A stretch of DNA of 38,575 nucleotides from assembly GCA_964444825.1 (NCBI GenBank), contig CAYUIS010000037.1:1-38575 (forward strand), in the 5' to 3' direction. Numbering within the stretch: position 1 is the first letter of the stretch; every line of letters begins with the position of its first letter. The notes under the pieces were generated by a model, which saw nothing but the letters and a program-made list of their open reading frames with translations, ran no database searches and had not been told where the DNA came from. Source of the DNA: CAYUIS01 sp964444825. Lineage in GTDB: Bacteria; Chloroflexota; Anaerolineae; B4-G1. Shown here in pieces: positions 23,562 to 32,389 of the stretch. The position numbers were made by a program, and so were the translations under genes.

Positions 23562-25010
23562 GTGTATTCCGAAACCCCAGATATTGTTCCTTTTCCCACG
23601 TCCTTGAGAAGCGAACTGCTGACGCAAGCAGAGCTTGAAACGTTAAAGGGTGGCACGTTGCGCCTGCTGGACGAGGTCGGCGTTCACTTTCCATCCCGCA
23701 AGGCGCTGGGAATCTTGGCCGACCACGGCGCCAAGGTGGATATGGAGACAGAGATCGTCCGCATCCCGCCGGATTTGGTGCAAAAGGCAATGTCCACAGC
23801 GCCGCGATCCTTTGTCCTGGGAGGGCGCGAGGAGCGCTTTGACCTGCTGTTGGACGGGAACAGCTCCTACCTGGCAACTGACGGAACTGGTGTGCACGTG
23901 ATCGACCTGGAGACGCGGGAGAAACGGGCCTCGTGCAAGGAGGACGTGGCGATGATGGCGCGGGTGTGCGACGCGCTGCCCCTGATCAGTTTTTATTGGC
24001 CAATGGTCAGCGCGCAGGATTATGGGCGGACCGCGCCGCTGCACCAGTGTCACGCCGGGCTGACGAACACGCTCAAGCACGTGCGCGGCGGTATGACGGT
24101 GCCCCCGCAACTGGCCCCCTACGTCGTCGAGATGGTGACGGCCGTGGCAGGCAGCGCCGAAGCGCTCCGGCAACGCCCTCCCATCTGCGCCAACTTTTGC
24201 ACCATCGCGCCGCTGTCTCAGGACGGCCACAGCCTGGAGAACGCGCTGACCTACGCTGAGGCGGGCATCCCGATGAGCTTTATGGCCATGCCGACGATGG
24301 GTTCGACCGCCCCGGCCACGCCCCTGGGCGCGTTGGTGATGGGCGACGCCGAGGTGGTCAGCGGGATGGTGCTGGTGCAATTGACCTATCCTGGCGCGCC
24401 CGTGTTCCACTCGAACTATGTCTCGTTGATGCACCCCCGCACCGGCGGTTATATCGCCGATCTCCCGATACCTTTGAGTTGGATGGCGGTTCAAATGGCC
24501 CACGCCTGGGGGGTTCCCAGCCTGGGCGGCGGCAGTGTGAGCGTCGACGCGGCCGAGGTTGGTTGGGAAGCGGGCCTGGACACCGGCTCGGGTGCGATGA
24601 TGATTCCATTCTATGGGGGCGAGATCTGCGGCTACCTGGGGCTGACGGGCAGTTCGATGATTCTCTACCCGGAACACGTAATCTTGCAGCACGAGATGTG
24701 TCAGTCCGCCTACGACCTGTTGCACGGATTCGAGTTCGACGAGGCGGATATGGCGTTGGACGTGATCGCCAAGGTGGGGCCGCGCGGCCATTTCCTGTCG
24801 CAAAAGCACACCCGCAAGCACATTCGCGACTTTCGATTGACATCGCTAGAGTACGAGGACGCCGATGGCAATCCTCGCGACGCGCAGGAGGTGGCCCTGG
24901 AAAAGTTCAAGCGGCTCAACGAAACGCATCATCCAGAGCCATTGCCGGCCGAGGTCCTGGTGGAACTGGACCGCATCCTGGCGGCAGCCGAGCGCGAGGC
25001 GGGTACATAG
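23562..25010 (+). CDS. MttB-superfamily corrinoid methyltransferase homologue 5
   Basis: A 482-residue protein of the main subgroup by overall alignment (FYWPMVSAQDYGRTAPLHQC, VGPRGHFLSQKHTRKHIRDF) but changed at several otherwise constant places. TDGCG is TDGTG (LATDGTGVHVIDLETR), LHELDA is LHQCHA, and QTETVMGE is RGGMTVPPQ. Such coordinated changes around the barrel mouth point to another substrate or partner. The GTG start at 23562 has GAGGAG upstream. It is divergent from the toxin-antitoxin operon and is followed after 40 bases by the DmsA-like molybdoenzyme, so the two may act in sequence. There is no amber codon in frame. Confidence 0.9.
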   Translation: MYSETPDIVPFPTSLRSELLTQAELETLKGGTLRLLDEVGVHFPSRKALGILADHGAKVDMETEIVRIPPDLVQKAMSTAPRSFVLGGREERFDLLLDGNSSYLATDGTGVHVIDLETREKRASCKEDVAMMARVCDALPLISFYWPMVSAQDYGRTAPLHQCHAGLTNTLKHVRGGMTVPPQLAPYVVEMVTAVAGSAEALRQRPPICANFCTIAPLSQDGHSLENALTYAEAGIPMSFMAMPTMGSTAPATPLGALVMGDAEVVSGMVLVQLTYPGAPVFHSNYVSLMHPRTGGYIADLPIPLSWMAVQMAHAWGVPSLGGGSVSVDAAEVGWEAGLDTGSGAMMIPFYGGEICGYLGLTGSSMILYPEHVILQHEMCQSAYDLLHGFEFDEADMALDVIAKVGPRGHFLSQKHTRKHIRDFRLTSLEYEDADGNPRDAQEVALEKFKRLNETHHPEPLPAEVLVELDRILAAAEREAGT

Positions 25011-25050
25011 GGCAGGGGATAGCGCTGGCTTACGATTAGGTTCATGTGAC

Positions 25051-27174
25051 ATGTCGAAAAGCACGATACCAGTTTCCTGTAACAAAGACTGCGGTGGCGG
25101 GTGCCCGCTGTTGGCCTATGTCGAACACGGCCGCGTCACGAGAATCACAAACAATCCCTTGGGTGGCCCACACATGGCCGGCTGTGTGAGAGGATTTCAG
25201 ATGACCAGGGCATTGTACGCACCGGATCGGTTAAAAAGACCGTTGCTCAGAACTGGCCCCAGGGGTTCGGGCGAGTTCAAAGAGGTCTCTTGGCCTCACG
25301 CTCTGGACATTGTGACCAACAAGCTATCCGATATCAAGAGCAGATACGGGAACGAGGCCATACTCTGTCTGGGGGGATCCGGTTCCTGTCGTGGTGCGTT
25401 GCACAACACCGACAGCCTCACTGCGCGCTTTCTGAGCATGTTTGGCGGCTACACCGAGGCGACCGGTAGCTATAGCACGGCCGCAGCCAGCTTTGCTGCC
25501 CCCTTTGTCCTGGGCAGGTCGTCAGCAGGGATTGACGCGGGCACGCTGCAATTCTCCAACCTGATTATCCTGTGGGGCGCGAATATCGCCGACACCCGAA
25601 TGGGCTGCGAGACAGAGGCCCGCATACGGGAAGCCAAATCCAGAGGGGGCGACGTGATCGTGATTGACCCCCGCCGTTCAGCGTCGGTCACCAGGCTGGG
25701 CACCCAATGGATCCCTGTCCGGCCTGGGACAGACACGGCCCTGATGATGGCCGTGTTGTATGTGTTGCTTGATGAAAAGCTGGTAGACACCGCCTTTGTT
25801 GAAAAGTACAGCGTGGGCTTGGACGAACTGGAGCGGCACGTCCTGGGCCTCGCGGGCACGGAGGCCCGAACACCCCGGTGGGCGGAGGCAGTCTGCGGCA
25901 CACCCGCTGAGACCATCGTCCAATTCGCGCGCCAATACGGACGCACCCGCCCGAGCGCCCTCATCCCGGGATGGTCCTTTCAGAGGACCATCGGCGGAGA
26001 GGAGGCGACCCGCATGGCGATCGCACTGCAGGTGGCGACAGGTAATCTGGGCATCCCGGGCGGCTCCTCGGGATCGCCGCTCTGGAACAAGCTGCCATAT
26101 CCCCGTATGGGAGAGATTGGCGTACCCTCCAATTCGGTCCAATCTTCTGTGCCGGAGTATCGCTGGCCTGACGCGATTTTGGAAGGGAAGCGCGGTGGCT
26201 ATCCCAGCGACATCAAGGCAATCTACAACGTCGGCGGCAACTATTTGGTACAGGGCAGCGATATCCACAAAAACACCCGGGCCTTTGGCCAGGTCGAGTT
26301 CGCCGTCTGCCACGATTACGTTCTGACGCCGACGGCGCAGTATTGCGACGTGGTTTTGCCCACCACAACCTTCCTGGAAAGAGACGACATCATCTTTCCC
26401 GGTGGCGGCAACTATGTGCTGTTTTCCAACCAGGCCGTGCCTCCCCTGCCCGAGGCCAAGAACGACTATGACATCTTTTGCGAACTGGCGGATAGATTGG
26501 GTTTTCTGTCCGACTATGATGAGGGCAAGAGCGCTGAGGAGTGGCTCAAGAGCTTTGTCGCAGACTCGGAAGTGCCCGACTATGAGGCGTTCAAACGTAC
26601 GGGCATCCATATGGGTGCGGATCAGTTGCGGGTGGGGCTGTCCGACTTTGTCGCCGACCCCCAAATCCATCCGCTGGACACGCCATCGGGCCGGGTAGAG
26701 ATATCGTCGACAGCTTATGCCGAGACGGGATATTCCCCCATCCCCGAGTGCAGGGTACTCGAAACGACCGACCAGTATCCACTCAGGCTGGTCACCCCGC
26801 ATCCGAAATTCCGGATTCATTCCCAGTACGATAACATCCCGTGGTTCAAAGAGCGGGAGAGACAAGCGTTGTGGATACATCCCCACGACGCGGCCGAAAG
26901 AGGCATAGAGAACGAGCAAAAAGTCTGCGTTACCAGCCCCGAGGGCAGAATGCGCATCATGGCCCGTGTGACTGAGGATATTATGCCGGGCGTCGTGTGC
27001 CTTCTCGAAGGCGCGTGGCCCTTCTTCGAACCGGACGGCACCGATACGGCCGGGGCGGCCAACGTGTTGACCTCCACAGTGCCCACTCTGCCCAGCCGTG
27101 GCTCGCGTACCCATTCGGTGTTAGTCCAGGTTACTCAAGTCTATGGAAATCTCGGTTACATTGCTCCACCTTGA
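25051..27174 (+). CDS. DMSO-reductase-family molybdopterin oxidoreductase, DmsA-like catalytic subunit
   Basis: A 707-residue protein that carries the N-terminal [4Fe-4S] motif (Cys10, Cys14, Cys18, Cys45). Its molybdopterin domains resemble DmsA: ATGSYSTAAASFA with Ser142 as the probable molybdenum ligand, LIILWGANIADTRMG, VIVIDPRRS, WIPVRPGTDTALMMAVLYVL and LPTTTFLERDD. The C-terminal cap domain contains TPHPKFRIHSQYDN and LEGAWPFFEPDG. Relatives reduce DMSO or N-/S-oxides or oxidise related substrates with a bis-MGD cofactor. There is no twin-arginine signal and no DmsB/DmsC partner gene, so a soluble cytoplasmic enzyme with a borrowed electron carrier is inferred. N-oxide (for example TMAO) reduction would fit the context but is unproven. 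The start is ATG 25051, and the open frame reaching back into the previous gene is spurious. Confidence 0.9.
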   Translation: MSKSTIPVSCNKDCGGGCPLLAYVEHGRVTRITNNPLGGPHMAGCVRGFQMTRALYAPDRLKRPLLRTGPRGSGEFKEVSWPHALDIVTNKLSDIKSRYGNEAILCLGGSGSCRGALHNTDSLTARFLSMFGGYTEATGSYSTAAASFAAPFVLGRSSAGIDAGTLQFSNLIILWGANIADTRMGCETEARIREAKSRGGDVIVIDPRRSASVTRLGTQWIPVRPGTDTALMMAVLYVLLDEKLVDTAFVEKYSVGLDELERHVLGLAGTEARTPRWAEAVCGTPAETIVQFARQYGRTRPSALIPGWSFQRTIGGEEATRMAIALQVATGNLGIPGGSSGSPLWNKLPYPRMGEIGVPSNSVQSSVPEYRWPDAILEGKRGGYPSDIKAIYNVGGNYLVQGSDIHKNTRAFGQVEFAVCHDYVLTPTAQYCDVVLPTTTFLERDDIIFPGGGNYVLFSNQAVPPLPEAKNDYDIFCELADRLGFLSDYDEGKSAEEWLKSFVADSEVPDYEAFKRTGIHMGADQLRVGLSDFVADPQIHPLDTPSGRVEISSTAYAETGYSPIPECRVLETTDQYPLRLVTPHPKFRIHSQYDNIPWFKERERQALWIHPHDAAERGIENEQKVCVTSPEGRMRIMARVTEDIMPGVVCLLEGAWPFFEPDGTDTAGAANVLTSTVPTLPSRGSRTHSVLVQVTQVYGNLGYIAPP

Positions 27175-27209
27175 GAAGGTGCGAAACACTTTTGTAGGAG
27201 TCAAGATAC

Positions 27210-29678
27210 GTGACTGAAAAGCAATCATCAAAAACAGAGTCCTTCCCAGCCCAGGCGCGGGTTGTGATCATTGGCGGCGGCGTGATCGGTTGCAGCGTCG
27301 CCTACCATCTGACCAAACTGGGCTGGCGAGACGTCGTGCTGCTGGAACGCACGCAACTGACGGCCGGGACGACATGGCACGCGGCGGGGTTGATCGTCAG
27401 TGGGTTGGCGGGCGATACCGACATACACATGGCGAAATACACCCGCGATCTGTACGAAAGGCTGGGGGAGGAGACCGGTCAGGATACGGGTTTCAAGGCT
27501 GTGGGTTATATGCAAATCGCCAGCAACCCGGAGCGGTTGAACAGCCTCCGCCGCAGGGCCGATTACTGTCGCGGGCATGGCGTCTCCATGGAGGAAATCT
27601 CTGCCGCCGAGATCAAAAAGATGTGGCCCTTGTTCGATACCGACGACATCCTGGCCGGGTTCTACACCGCCGAGGACGGGCGCACGAATCCAGTCGATAC
27701 CACGGTGGCGCTGGCAAAAGGGGCCAGGATGGGCGGCGCGCGTATCCTAGAGGAGACCCCGGTCACCGGGATCAAGCAGGACAAGGGGCGGGTGACCGGC
27801 GTTGTTACGGATAAGGGAGAGATCGAGGCGGAATACGTGGTCAACTGCGGCGGTATATGGGCGCGGGAGCTGGGAAAGATGGCCGGTGTCAATGTGCCGC
27901 TCCACGCCACCGAACATTACTACCTCATCACCGAGCCGCTAGAGGGGATGTATCGGGATATGCCCATCGTCGAGGACCCTGACCTTTTTGCCTACTATCG
28001 GGACGAAATGGGCGGCCTGATGCTGGGTCTTTTTGAGCCGGTGGCCAAACCCTGGGGCATGGGGGGCATTCCTGAGGATTTCAGCTTTGGCGAGATCGCG
28101 CCGGACTGGGATCGTATGATGCCTCATCTGGAACTGGCAATGAAGCGTATCCCGGCTGCGAAAGAGGCCGGGATTCACAAGTTCTTTTGCGGGCCAGAGA
28201 GTTTCACCCCAGACATGGGGCCCCTGATGGGCGAAGCGCCAGAGTTGAGGAATTTCTATGTCGCCGCCGGTCTCAACTCGCTGGGCATCCTGTTTGGCGG
28301 TGGCGTAGGCCAGGTTATGGCGCAGTGGATCGTGGACGGCACGCCACCGGTGGACGTCAGCGGCATCGACATCGCACGCCTGATGGAATTCCAGAACAAC
28401 CCCCGGTATCTGCACGACCGGATGGTCGAGTTGCTCGGCTGGCAGTACATTAGCTGGCCCAACCTGCAGGCCGAGACGGCGCGGGACGTTCGCCGGTCGG
28501 CTATGCACGACCGGATGGCTGCCGCCGGGGCATACTTTGGTCAGTCGGTTGGGTGGGAGTACCCGGATTGGTTCGCGCCGGAGGGGGTTGAACCGAAGGT
28601 CGAGTACTCGTGGGGGCGGCAGAATTGGTTCGAGTACGCCGCAGAGGAGCACAGGGCTGCGCGCGAGGACGTGATATTGATGGACCTGACCCACATGTCC
28701 AAGCTGCTCGTCCAGGGCCGCGACGCGGAAAAGGTCCTCAACCGAATCTGCGCCAACAACGTGGCGGTGCCGGTGGGCCGTATCGTCTACACCCAGTGGT
28801 TGAACGAACGGGGCACGATTGAGGCGGACCTGACGGTGACTCGACTGGCAGAGGACCGCTATCTCCTGGTCCTGGTGGACTCGATCCACCGCCACGTCGT
28901 GCGATGGCTGGAACAGCACATTCCACCGGAGGCGCACGTCTTTGTCACCGACGTGACGTCGGGTTACAACATCATCAACATCCACGGGCCGAAATCTCGC
29001 CAGCTCGTCAGCGGCCTGACGACGGCGGATATGTCGAACGAGGCGTTCCCCTACCTCACGATGCAGGAGATCGACATCGGGTATGCGCTGGTCAAGGCGT
29101 TGCGCCTCACGTACGTGGGCGAATTGGGCTGGGAGCTCTATGTGCCAACAGAGTTCACGCTCCACGTCTTTGATTTGCTCGTGGAGGCGGGCCAAGACGT
29201 GGGCCTAAAGTTCGCCGGGTTTCAGGCGCTGAACACGCTGCGGCTGGAAAAAGCCTACCGCGATTATGGCTATGATGTGGACAATACCGACACACCACTG
29301 GAGGCGGGCCTGGGCTTTGCTGTGGACTTGCACAAGGCCGGGGGCTTTATCGGGAGGGAGGCCTTCTTGCGGCAAAGGGAAGCGGGTGTCCTCAAGCGCC
29401 GGCTGGTGCAGTTCTTGCTGCAGGATCCAGAGCCACTGCTGTACGGGAACGAGCCAATCTACCGGGATGGGGAGTTGGTTGGTTACCTCAGGTCTGGAGG
29501 GTACGGACATACGCTGGGCGGGGCGGTGGGCCTGGGCTATGTTGAGAACGAACAGGGCGTGAGCGCCGATTTCGTCAAGAGCGGCAGTTACGAGGTGGAG
29601 GTGGCAGGCGTGCGGCATCCGGCGCAGGCGTCGTTGCGCCCAATGTACGATCCGCAAGGTGAGAGAATCCGTAAATAG
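27210..29678 (+). CDS. Dimethylglycine/sarcosine dehydrogenase-like flavoprotein fused to a GcvT folate domain
   Basis: An 822-residue two-part enzyme. Residues about 17-400 are the DAO-type FAD domain: VVIIGGGVIGCSVAYHLTK (dinucleotide fold) and TAGTTWHAAGL, where His57 matches the histidine that carries covalent FAD in dimethylglycine and sarcosine dehydrogenases. Residues about 430-815 are GcvT/aminomethyltransferase domains that bind tetrahydrofolate: DLTHMSKLLVQGRDAEKVLN, LNERGTIEADLTVTRLAEDR, LRLTYVGELGWELYVPTEF and the C-terminal barrel. The family removes N-methyl groups oxidatively and channels formaldehyde to 5,10-methylene-THF, passing electrons to ETF. It would act after an MttB enzyme has converted a quaternary amine to a tertiary one. 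GTG start, TAGGAG 9 bases upstream. The precise N-methyl substrate is undecided. Confidence 0.92.
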   Translation: MTEKQSSKTESFPAQARVVIIGGGVIGCSVAYHLTKLGWRDVVLLERTQLTAGTTWHAAGLIVSGLAGDTDIHMAKYTRDLYERLGEETGQDTGFKAVGYMQIASNPERLNSLRRRADYCRGHGVSMEEISAAEIKKMWPLFDTDDILAGFYTAEDGRTNPVDTTVALAKGARMGGARILEETPVTGIKQDKGRVTGVVTDKGEIEAEYVVNCGGIWARELGKMAGVNVPLHATEHYYLITEPLEGMYRDMPIVEDPDLFAYYRDEMGGLMLGLFEPVAKPWGMGGIPEDFSFGEIAPDWDRMMPHLELAMKRIPAAKEAGIHKFFCGPESFTPDMGPLMGEAPELRNFYVAAGLNSLGILFGGGVGQVMAQWIVDGTPPVDVSGIDIARLMEFQNNPRYLHDRMVELLGWQYISWPNLQAETARDVRRSAMHDRMAAAGAYFGQSVGWEYPDWFAPEGVEPKVEYSWGRQNWFEYAAEEHRAAREDVILMDLTHMSKLLVQGRDAEKVLNRICANNVAVPVGRIVYTQWLNERGTIEADLTVTRLAEDRYLLVLVDSIHRHVVRWLEQHIPPEAHVFVTDVTSGYNIINIHGPKSRQLVSGLTTADMSNEAFPYLTMQEIDIGYALVKALRLTYVGELGWELYVPTEFTLHVFDLLVEAGQDVGLKFAGFQALNTLRLEKAYRDYGYDVDNTDTPLEAGLGFAVDLHKAGGFIGREAFLRQREAGVLKRRLVQFLLQDPEPLLYGNEPIYRDGELVGYLRSGGYGHTLGGAVGLGYVENEQGVSADFVKSGSYEVEVAGVRHPAQASLRPMYDPQGERIRK

Positions 29679-29682
29679 ATAC

Positions 29683-29827
29683 GCAGCCGGTAACTGCTCA
29701 GCCAGGGCGGTATTCTTCCGTCATTGCGAGGAGCGGAGCGACGAAGCAATCTCTACCTCGAAAACTGGAGATTGCTTCGCCGCAAAAAGCGCGGCTCGCA
29801 ATGACAGGTTGAGCAGTTACCGCAGCC
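29683..29827. mobile_element. MITE-like palindromic element with flanking direct repeats
   Basis: A 133-base element (29689-29821) ends in perfect 12-base inverted repeats, GGTAACTGCTCA (29689-29700) and TGAGCAGTTACC (29810-29821). It is immediately flanked by the direct repeat GCAGCC (29683-29688 and 29822-29827), as expected for target-site duplication. Inside are two further nested pairs: GTCATTGCGAG/CTCGCAATGAC (29720-29730, 29795-29805) and CGAAGCAATCTC/GAGATTGCTTCG (29742-29753, 29768-29779). The inner part is the dispersed repeat whose translation gives the familiar spurious peptide HCEERSDEAI. It has no coding capacity and lies between the flavoprotein and cyclophilin genes. Confidence 0.75.
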
Positions 29828-29850
29828 GATGCACAAGAGAGGAGATATCT

Positions 29851-30333
29851 GTGAGCAGCAAACAATGGAACAGTCCCCCCGAGAAACAAATCGACCCCGC
29901 GCAGTCCTACCGCGCGGTGATCGCCACGCAAAAGGGGTCGATCGAGTTGGAGCTCTATCCGGAGCACGCTCCCACAACCGTCAACAACTTTTGCTTTCTG
30001 GCACGGGAAGGGTTCTATGACGGCGTGACCTTCCATCGCGTCATCCCGAACTTTATGATCCAGGGGGGCGATCCGACCGGGACGGGCCGGGGCGGACCGG
30101 GCTATAGGTTCGAGGACGAGTTGGTGGGAAACCCGTTGAAGCACGAGACCGGCGTGATCTCGATGGCGAACGCCGGACCGAACACCAACGGCAGCCAGTT
30201 CTTTATCACCCACTCCCCGCAGCCCCATCTTGACGGCAAGCACACCGTCTTTGGCAAGGTGATCCGTGGACAGGACGTCGTCGACAGCATCCGCCAGGGT
30301 GATGTGATGCTGTCGGTGACGATCGAGGAGTAA
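29851..30333 (+). CDS. Cyclophilin-type peptidyl-prolyl cis-trans isomerase
   Basis: A 160-residue protein with the cyclophilin fold. It has YRAVIATQKGSIELELYPEH, then FYDGVTFHRVIPNFMIQGGD with the catalytic Arg in FHRV, NGSQFFITHSPQPHLDGKHT and VFGKVIRGQDVVD. It catalyses proline isomerisation during protein folding. There is no signal peptide, so it is cytoplasmic. The start is GTG 29851 with AGAGGAG 6 bases upstream. The reading frame is open for another 192 bases upstream, but that part is the palindromic element and not protein. Its position inside an amine-catabolism run looks incidental, though it may be cotranscribed with the agmatine genes 14 bases downstream. Confidence 0.93.
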   Translation: MSSKQWNSPPEKQIDPAQSYRAVIATQKGSIELELYPEHAPTTVNNFCFLAREGFYDGVTFHRVIPNFMIQGGDPTGTGRGGPGYRFEDELVGNPLKHETGVISMANAGPNTNGSQFFITHSPQPHLDGKHTVFGKVIRGQDVVDSIRQGDVMLSVTIEE

Positions 30334-30347
30334 ACTGGGAGGGAGCG

Positions 30348-31433
30348 TTGGCAAACACACCTGCACAGGCCGGTTTCCGTATGCCGGCCGAATGGGAGAA
30401 GCACGAGGGTACCTGGTTGCAGTGGCCGCACGATGGCATACACGAGGGCTACCAGATGCGTCTCGAACACATCTGGCTGGCGATGACGCAGGTCCTGCAC
30501 GAACACGAGACGGTGCACATCGTCGTTCTGGACGAGCGGGCACAGGCGAACCTCCAGCAGCAGATGGCTTACTATGGGTTCGACCAGGGCAACATTGACG
30601 TCCACGTCTTTCCCACAAACGACGTCTGGGCGCGGGATAGCGGCCCCATCTTTCTGGTCAGCGGCCAGGGCGAGTTGGCTGCCACCGACTGGAACTTTAA
30701 CGGCTGGGGCGAGCGGTACCCTTACGATAAGGATACCAAGGTTCCCGCGGGGATCGCCGACATCCTGTCAGTACCCGTGTTCACCGCTCCGATCACGCTT
30801 GAAGGAGGGGGCGTTGAGGTCAACGGAAAGGGGACACTGCTGGCCACGCTCAGTTCGATCGTCAACCCCAACCGCAATCCTGGCAAGACCCGGGAGGAGA
30901 TTGAGCAGGTCTTGAGGCAGTACCTGTGCGTCGAGCACTTTATCTGGCTGTCGGGCAAGGAGGGGATGGGGGACACTGATTTCCACATTGACGGGGCGGC
31001 CCGCTTTGTGGACGAATCGACCGTGCTGTACAGTTGGACCGACGATGAATCCCACCCGCGCTATCCCTACTTCAAGCAGCACCTGCACGAGCTGGAACAG
31101 GCCGTGACCGAGTCGGGAAAAGCCCTGACCTTGGTGCCGGTGCCGGTCACGGAGGCCAGGGTTTACCGTACCATCGATAGTTCCACGAGCGCCCCGTTCA
31201 AGTTGGTGCCCTCACTGGGCCTGTATGCCAACTTTTACGTGGCCAACGACGTCGTCCTGGTGCCGGTGTATGGCGATGCGAATGACGCGCGGGCCAAAGC
31301 CATCATCGCTGAGCATTTTCCCGGGCGGGAGGTCGTTGGCCTGCTGGCTCATATGCTGGCCGAACTGGGTGGCATGATACACTGCGTGACCCAACAGCAG
31401 CCGATCTCTGGCTTCACGATAGGGAGGTCGTAA
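30348..31433 (+). CDS. aguA: Agmatine deiminase
   Basis: A 361-residue enzyme of the guanidine-modifying (peptidyl-arginine deiminase-like) superfamily. It converts agmatine to N-carbamoylputrescine and ammonia. Evidence includes FRMPAEWEKHEGTWLQWPHD at the N-terminus, NDVWARDSGPIFLV with catalytic Asp97, LEGGGVEVNGKGTLLAT, GMGDTDFHIDGAARF with the catalytic His, and GGMIHCVTQQQP with nucleophile Cys346 near the end. The start is TTG 30348 preceded by GGGAGGGAG. It is followed after 3 bases by N-carbamoylputrescine amidase, the classic aguA-aguB pairing of the agmatine route to putrescine. The product could feed the aminobutyraldehyde path with the aldehyde dehydrogenase at 7525, although no putrescine oxidase or transaminase is visible. 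Confidence 0.95.
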   Translation: MANTPAQAGFRMPAEWEKHEGTWLQWPHDGIHEGYQMRLEHIWLAMTQVLHEHETVHIVVLDERAQANLQQQMAYYGFDQGNIDVHVFPTNDVWARDSGPIFLVSGQGELAATDWNFNGWGERYPYDKDTKVPAGIADILSVPVFTAPITLEGGGVEVNGKGTLLATLSSIVNPNRNPGKTREEIEQVLRQYLCVEHFIWLSGKEGMGDTDFHIDGAARFVDESTVLYSWTDDESHPRYPYFKQHLHELEQAVTESGKALTLVPVPVTEARVYRTIDSSTSAPFKLVPSLGLYANFYVANDVVLVPVYGDANDARAKAIIAEHFPGREVVGLLAHMLAELGGMIHCVTQQQPISGFTIGRS

Positions 31434-31436
31434 GAT

Positions 31437-32366
31437 ATGGGGAAACAGATCAACCTGGCCCTGATCCAGATGACGTGTGGGCAAGACATCGGGCAGAACT
31501 ATGATAGGGCGCTGGCCTATATCAGGGTGGCGGCGGGCCAGGGGGCCGACATCGTCTGCACCCAGGAGCTGTTCAAGTCCCGCTACTTTTGCCAGGTGGA
31601 GGACAAGGCCAACTTCTGCCTGGCGGAGGAGATTGCGGATGGACGTGGGGTAGTGGCCCAGCTCTCCGATCTCGCGGCCGAGCTGGGGGTGGTCATCGTC
31701 GCCAGCCTGTTCGAAAAGCGCGCTGTGGGCCTGTATCACAACACGGCCGTGGTCCTGGACGCCGACGGCACCTACCTGGGCAAGTATCGCAAGATGCACA
31801 TCCCGGACGATCCGCACTACTACGAAAAGTTCTACTTTGCCCCTGGGGACTTGGGCTACAGGGTCTTTGGGACCAGGTACGCAAACATCGGCGTCCTGAT
31901 CTGCTGGGATCAGTGGTATCCCGAGGCCGCCAGGTTGAGCGCGCTTGCGGGGGCCGAGATCATCCTAATCCCCACTGCCATCGGCCACTCGTCGGTCGAT
32001 GACGAAGCTGGCGCGGAAGCGTATCGCGACGGGTGGCAGATCGTGCAGCGCGGCCACGCCGTGGCCAATGCCTGCTTCGTGGCGGCCGTCAACCGGGTGG
32101 GTTTCGAGCCGAGTTCCCAGGGTGAGGGTGGCATCGACTTCTGGGGCACGAGTTTCGTCTCGGACCCCGATGGGCAGATCCTGGCGGAGGCGCCCACAGA
32201 CAGCGAGCGGCTGTTGATGTGCCCGATAGATCTATCCGCCATTGACAGGGTTAGGGCCAGTTCTTCCTTTCCCTTCCGGGATAGGCGGGTGGATAGCTAT
32301 GGCGGCCTCACCAAGCTGTATCTTGACCCCTTACCTGGATGCTTGAGGCCGACGTTATCTTTGTAA
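31437..32366 (+). CDS. aguB: N-carbamoylputrescine amidase
   Basis: A 309-residue nitrilase-superfamily enzyme hydrolysing N-carbamoylputrescine to putrescine, CO2 and ammonia. The Glu-Lys-Cys triad is visible: Glu44 in CTQELFKSRYFCQ, Lys119 in YLGKYRKMHIPDD, and Cys156 in IGVLICWDQWYPEAARL. PHYYEKFYFAPGD and the long ELFKSRYFCQVED loop are specific to the AguB branch rather than to general amidases. Start ATG 31437, 3 bases after the aguA stop, so the two are translationally linked. It is followed after 23 bases by MttB homologue 6, suggesting one transcript. Confidence 0.95.
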   Translation: MGKQINLALIQMTCGQDIGQNYDRALAYIRVAAGQGADIVCTQELFKSRYFCQVEDKANFCLAEEIADGRGVVAQLSDLAAELGVVIVASLFEKRAVGLYHNTAVVLDADGTYLGKYRKMHIPDDPHYYEKFYFAPGDLGYRVFGTRYANIGVLICWDQWYPEAARLSALAGAEIILIPTAIGHSSVDDEAGAEAYRDGWQIVQRGHAVANACFVAAVNRVGFEPSSQGEGGIDFWGTSFVSDPDGQILAEAPTDSERLLMCPIDLSAIDRVRASSSFPFRDRRVDSYGGLTKLYLDPLPGCLRPTLSL

Positions 32367-32389
32367 CCCAGAGTTGATGGAGAGAATCA

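Noticed and set aside
24865..25050. Upstream extension of the molybdoenzyme frame
   Set aside because: It overlaps the end of MttB homologue 5, and the family N-terminus with the [4Fe-4S] cysteines starts just after ATG 25051.
25678..27114. 478-residue leftward open frame opposite the molybdoenzyme gene
   Set aside because: Antisense shadow. The sense strand has clear molybdopterin-family motifs throughout, and the leftward product resembles nothing.
29659..29850. N-terminal extension of the cyclophilin frame containing HCEERSDEAI
   Set aside because: The peptide is the known spurious translation of a dispersed palindromic repeat, and the frame here spans the MITE-like element. The GTG at 29851 has a good ribosome-binding site.
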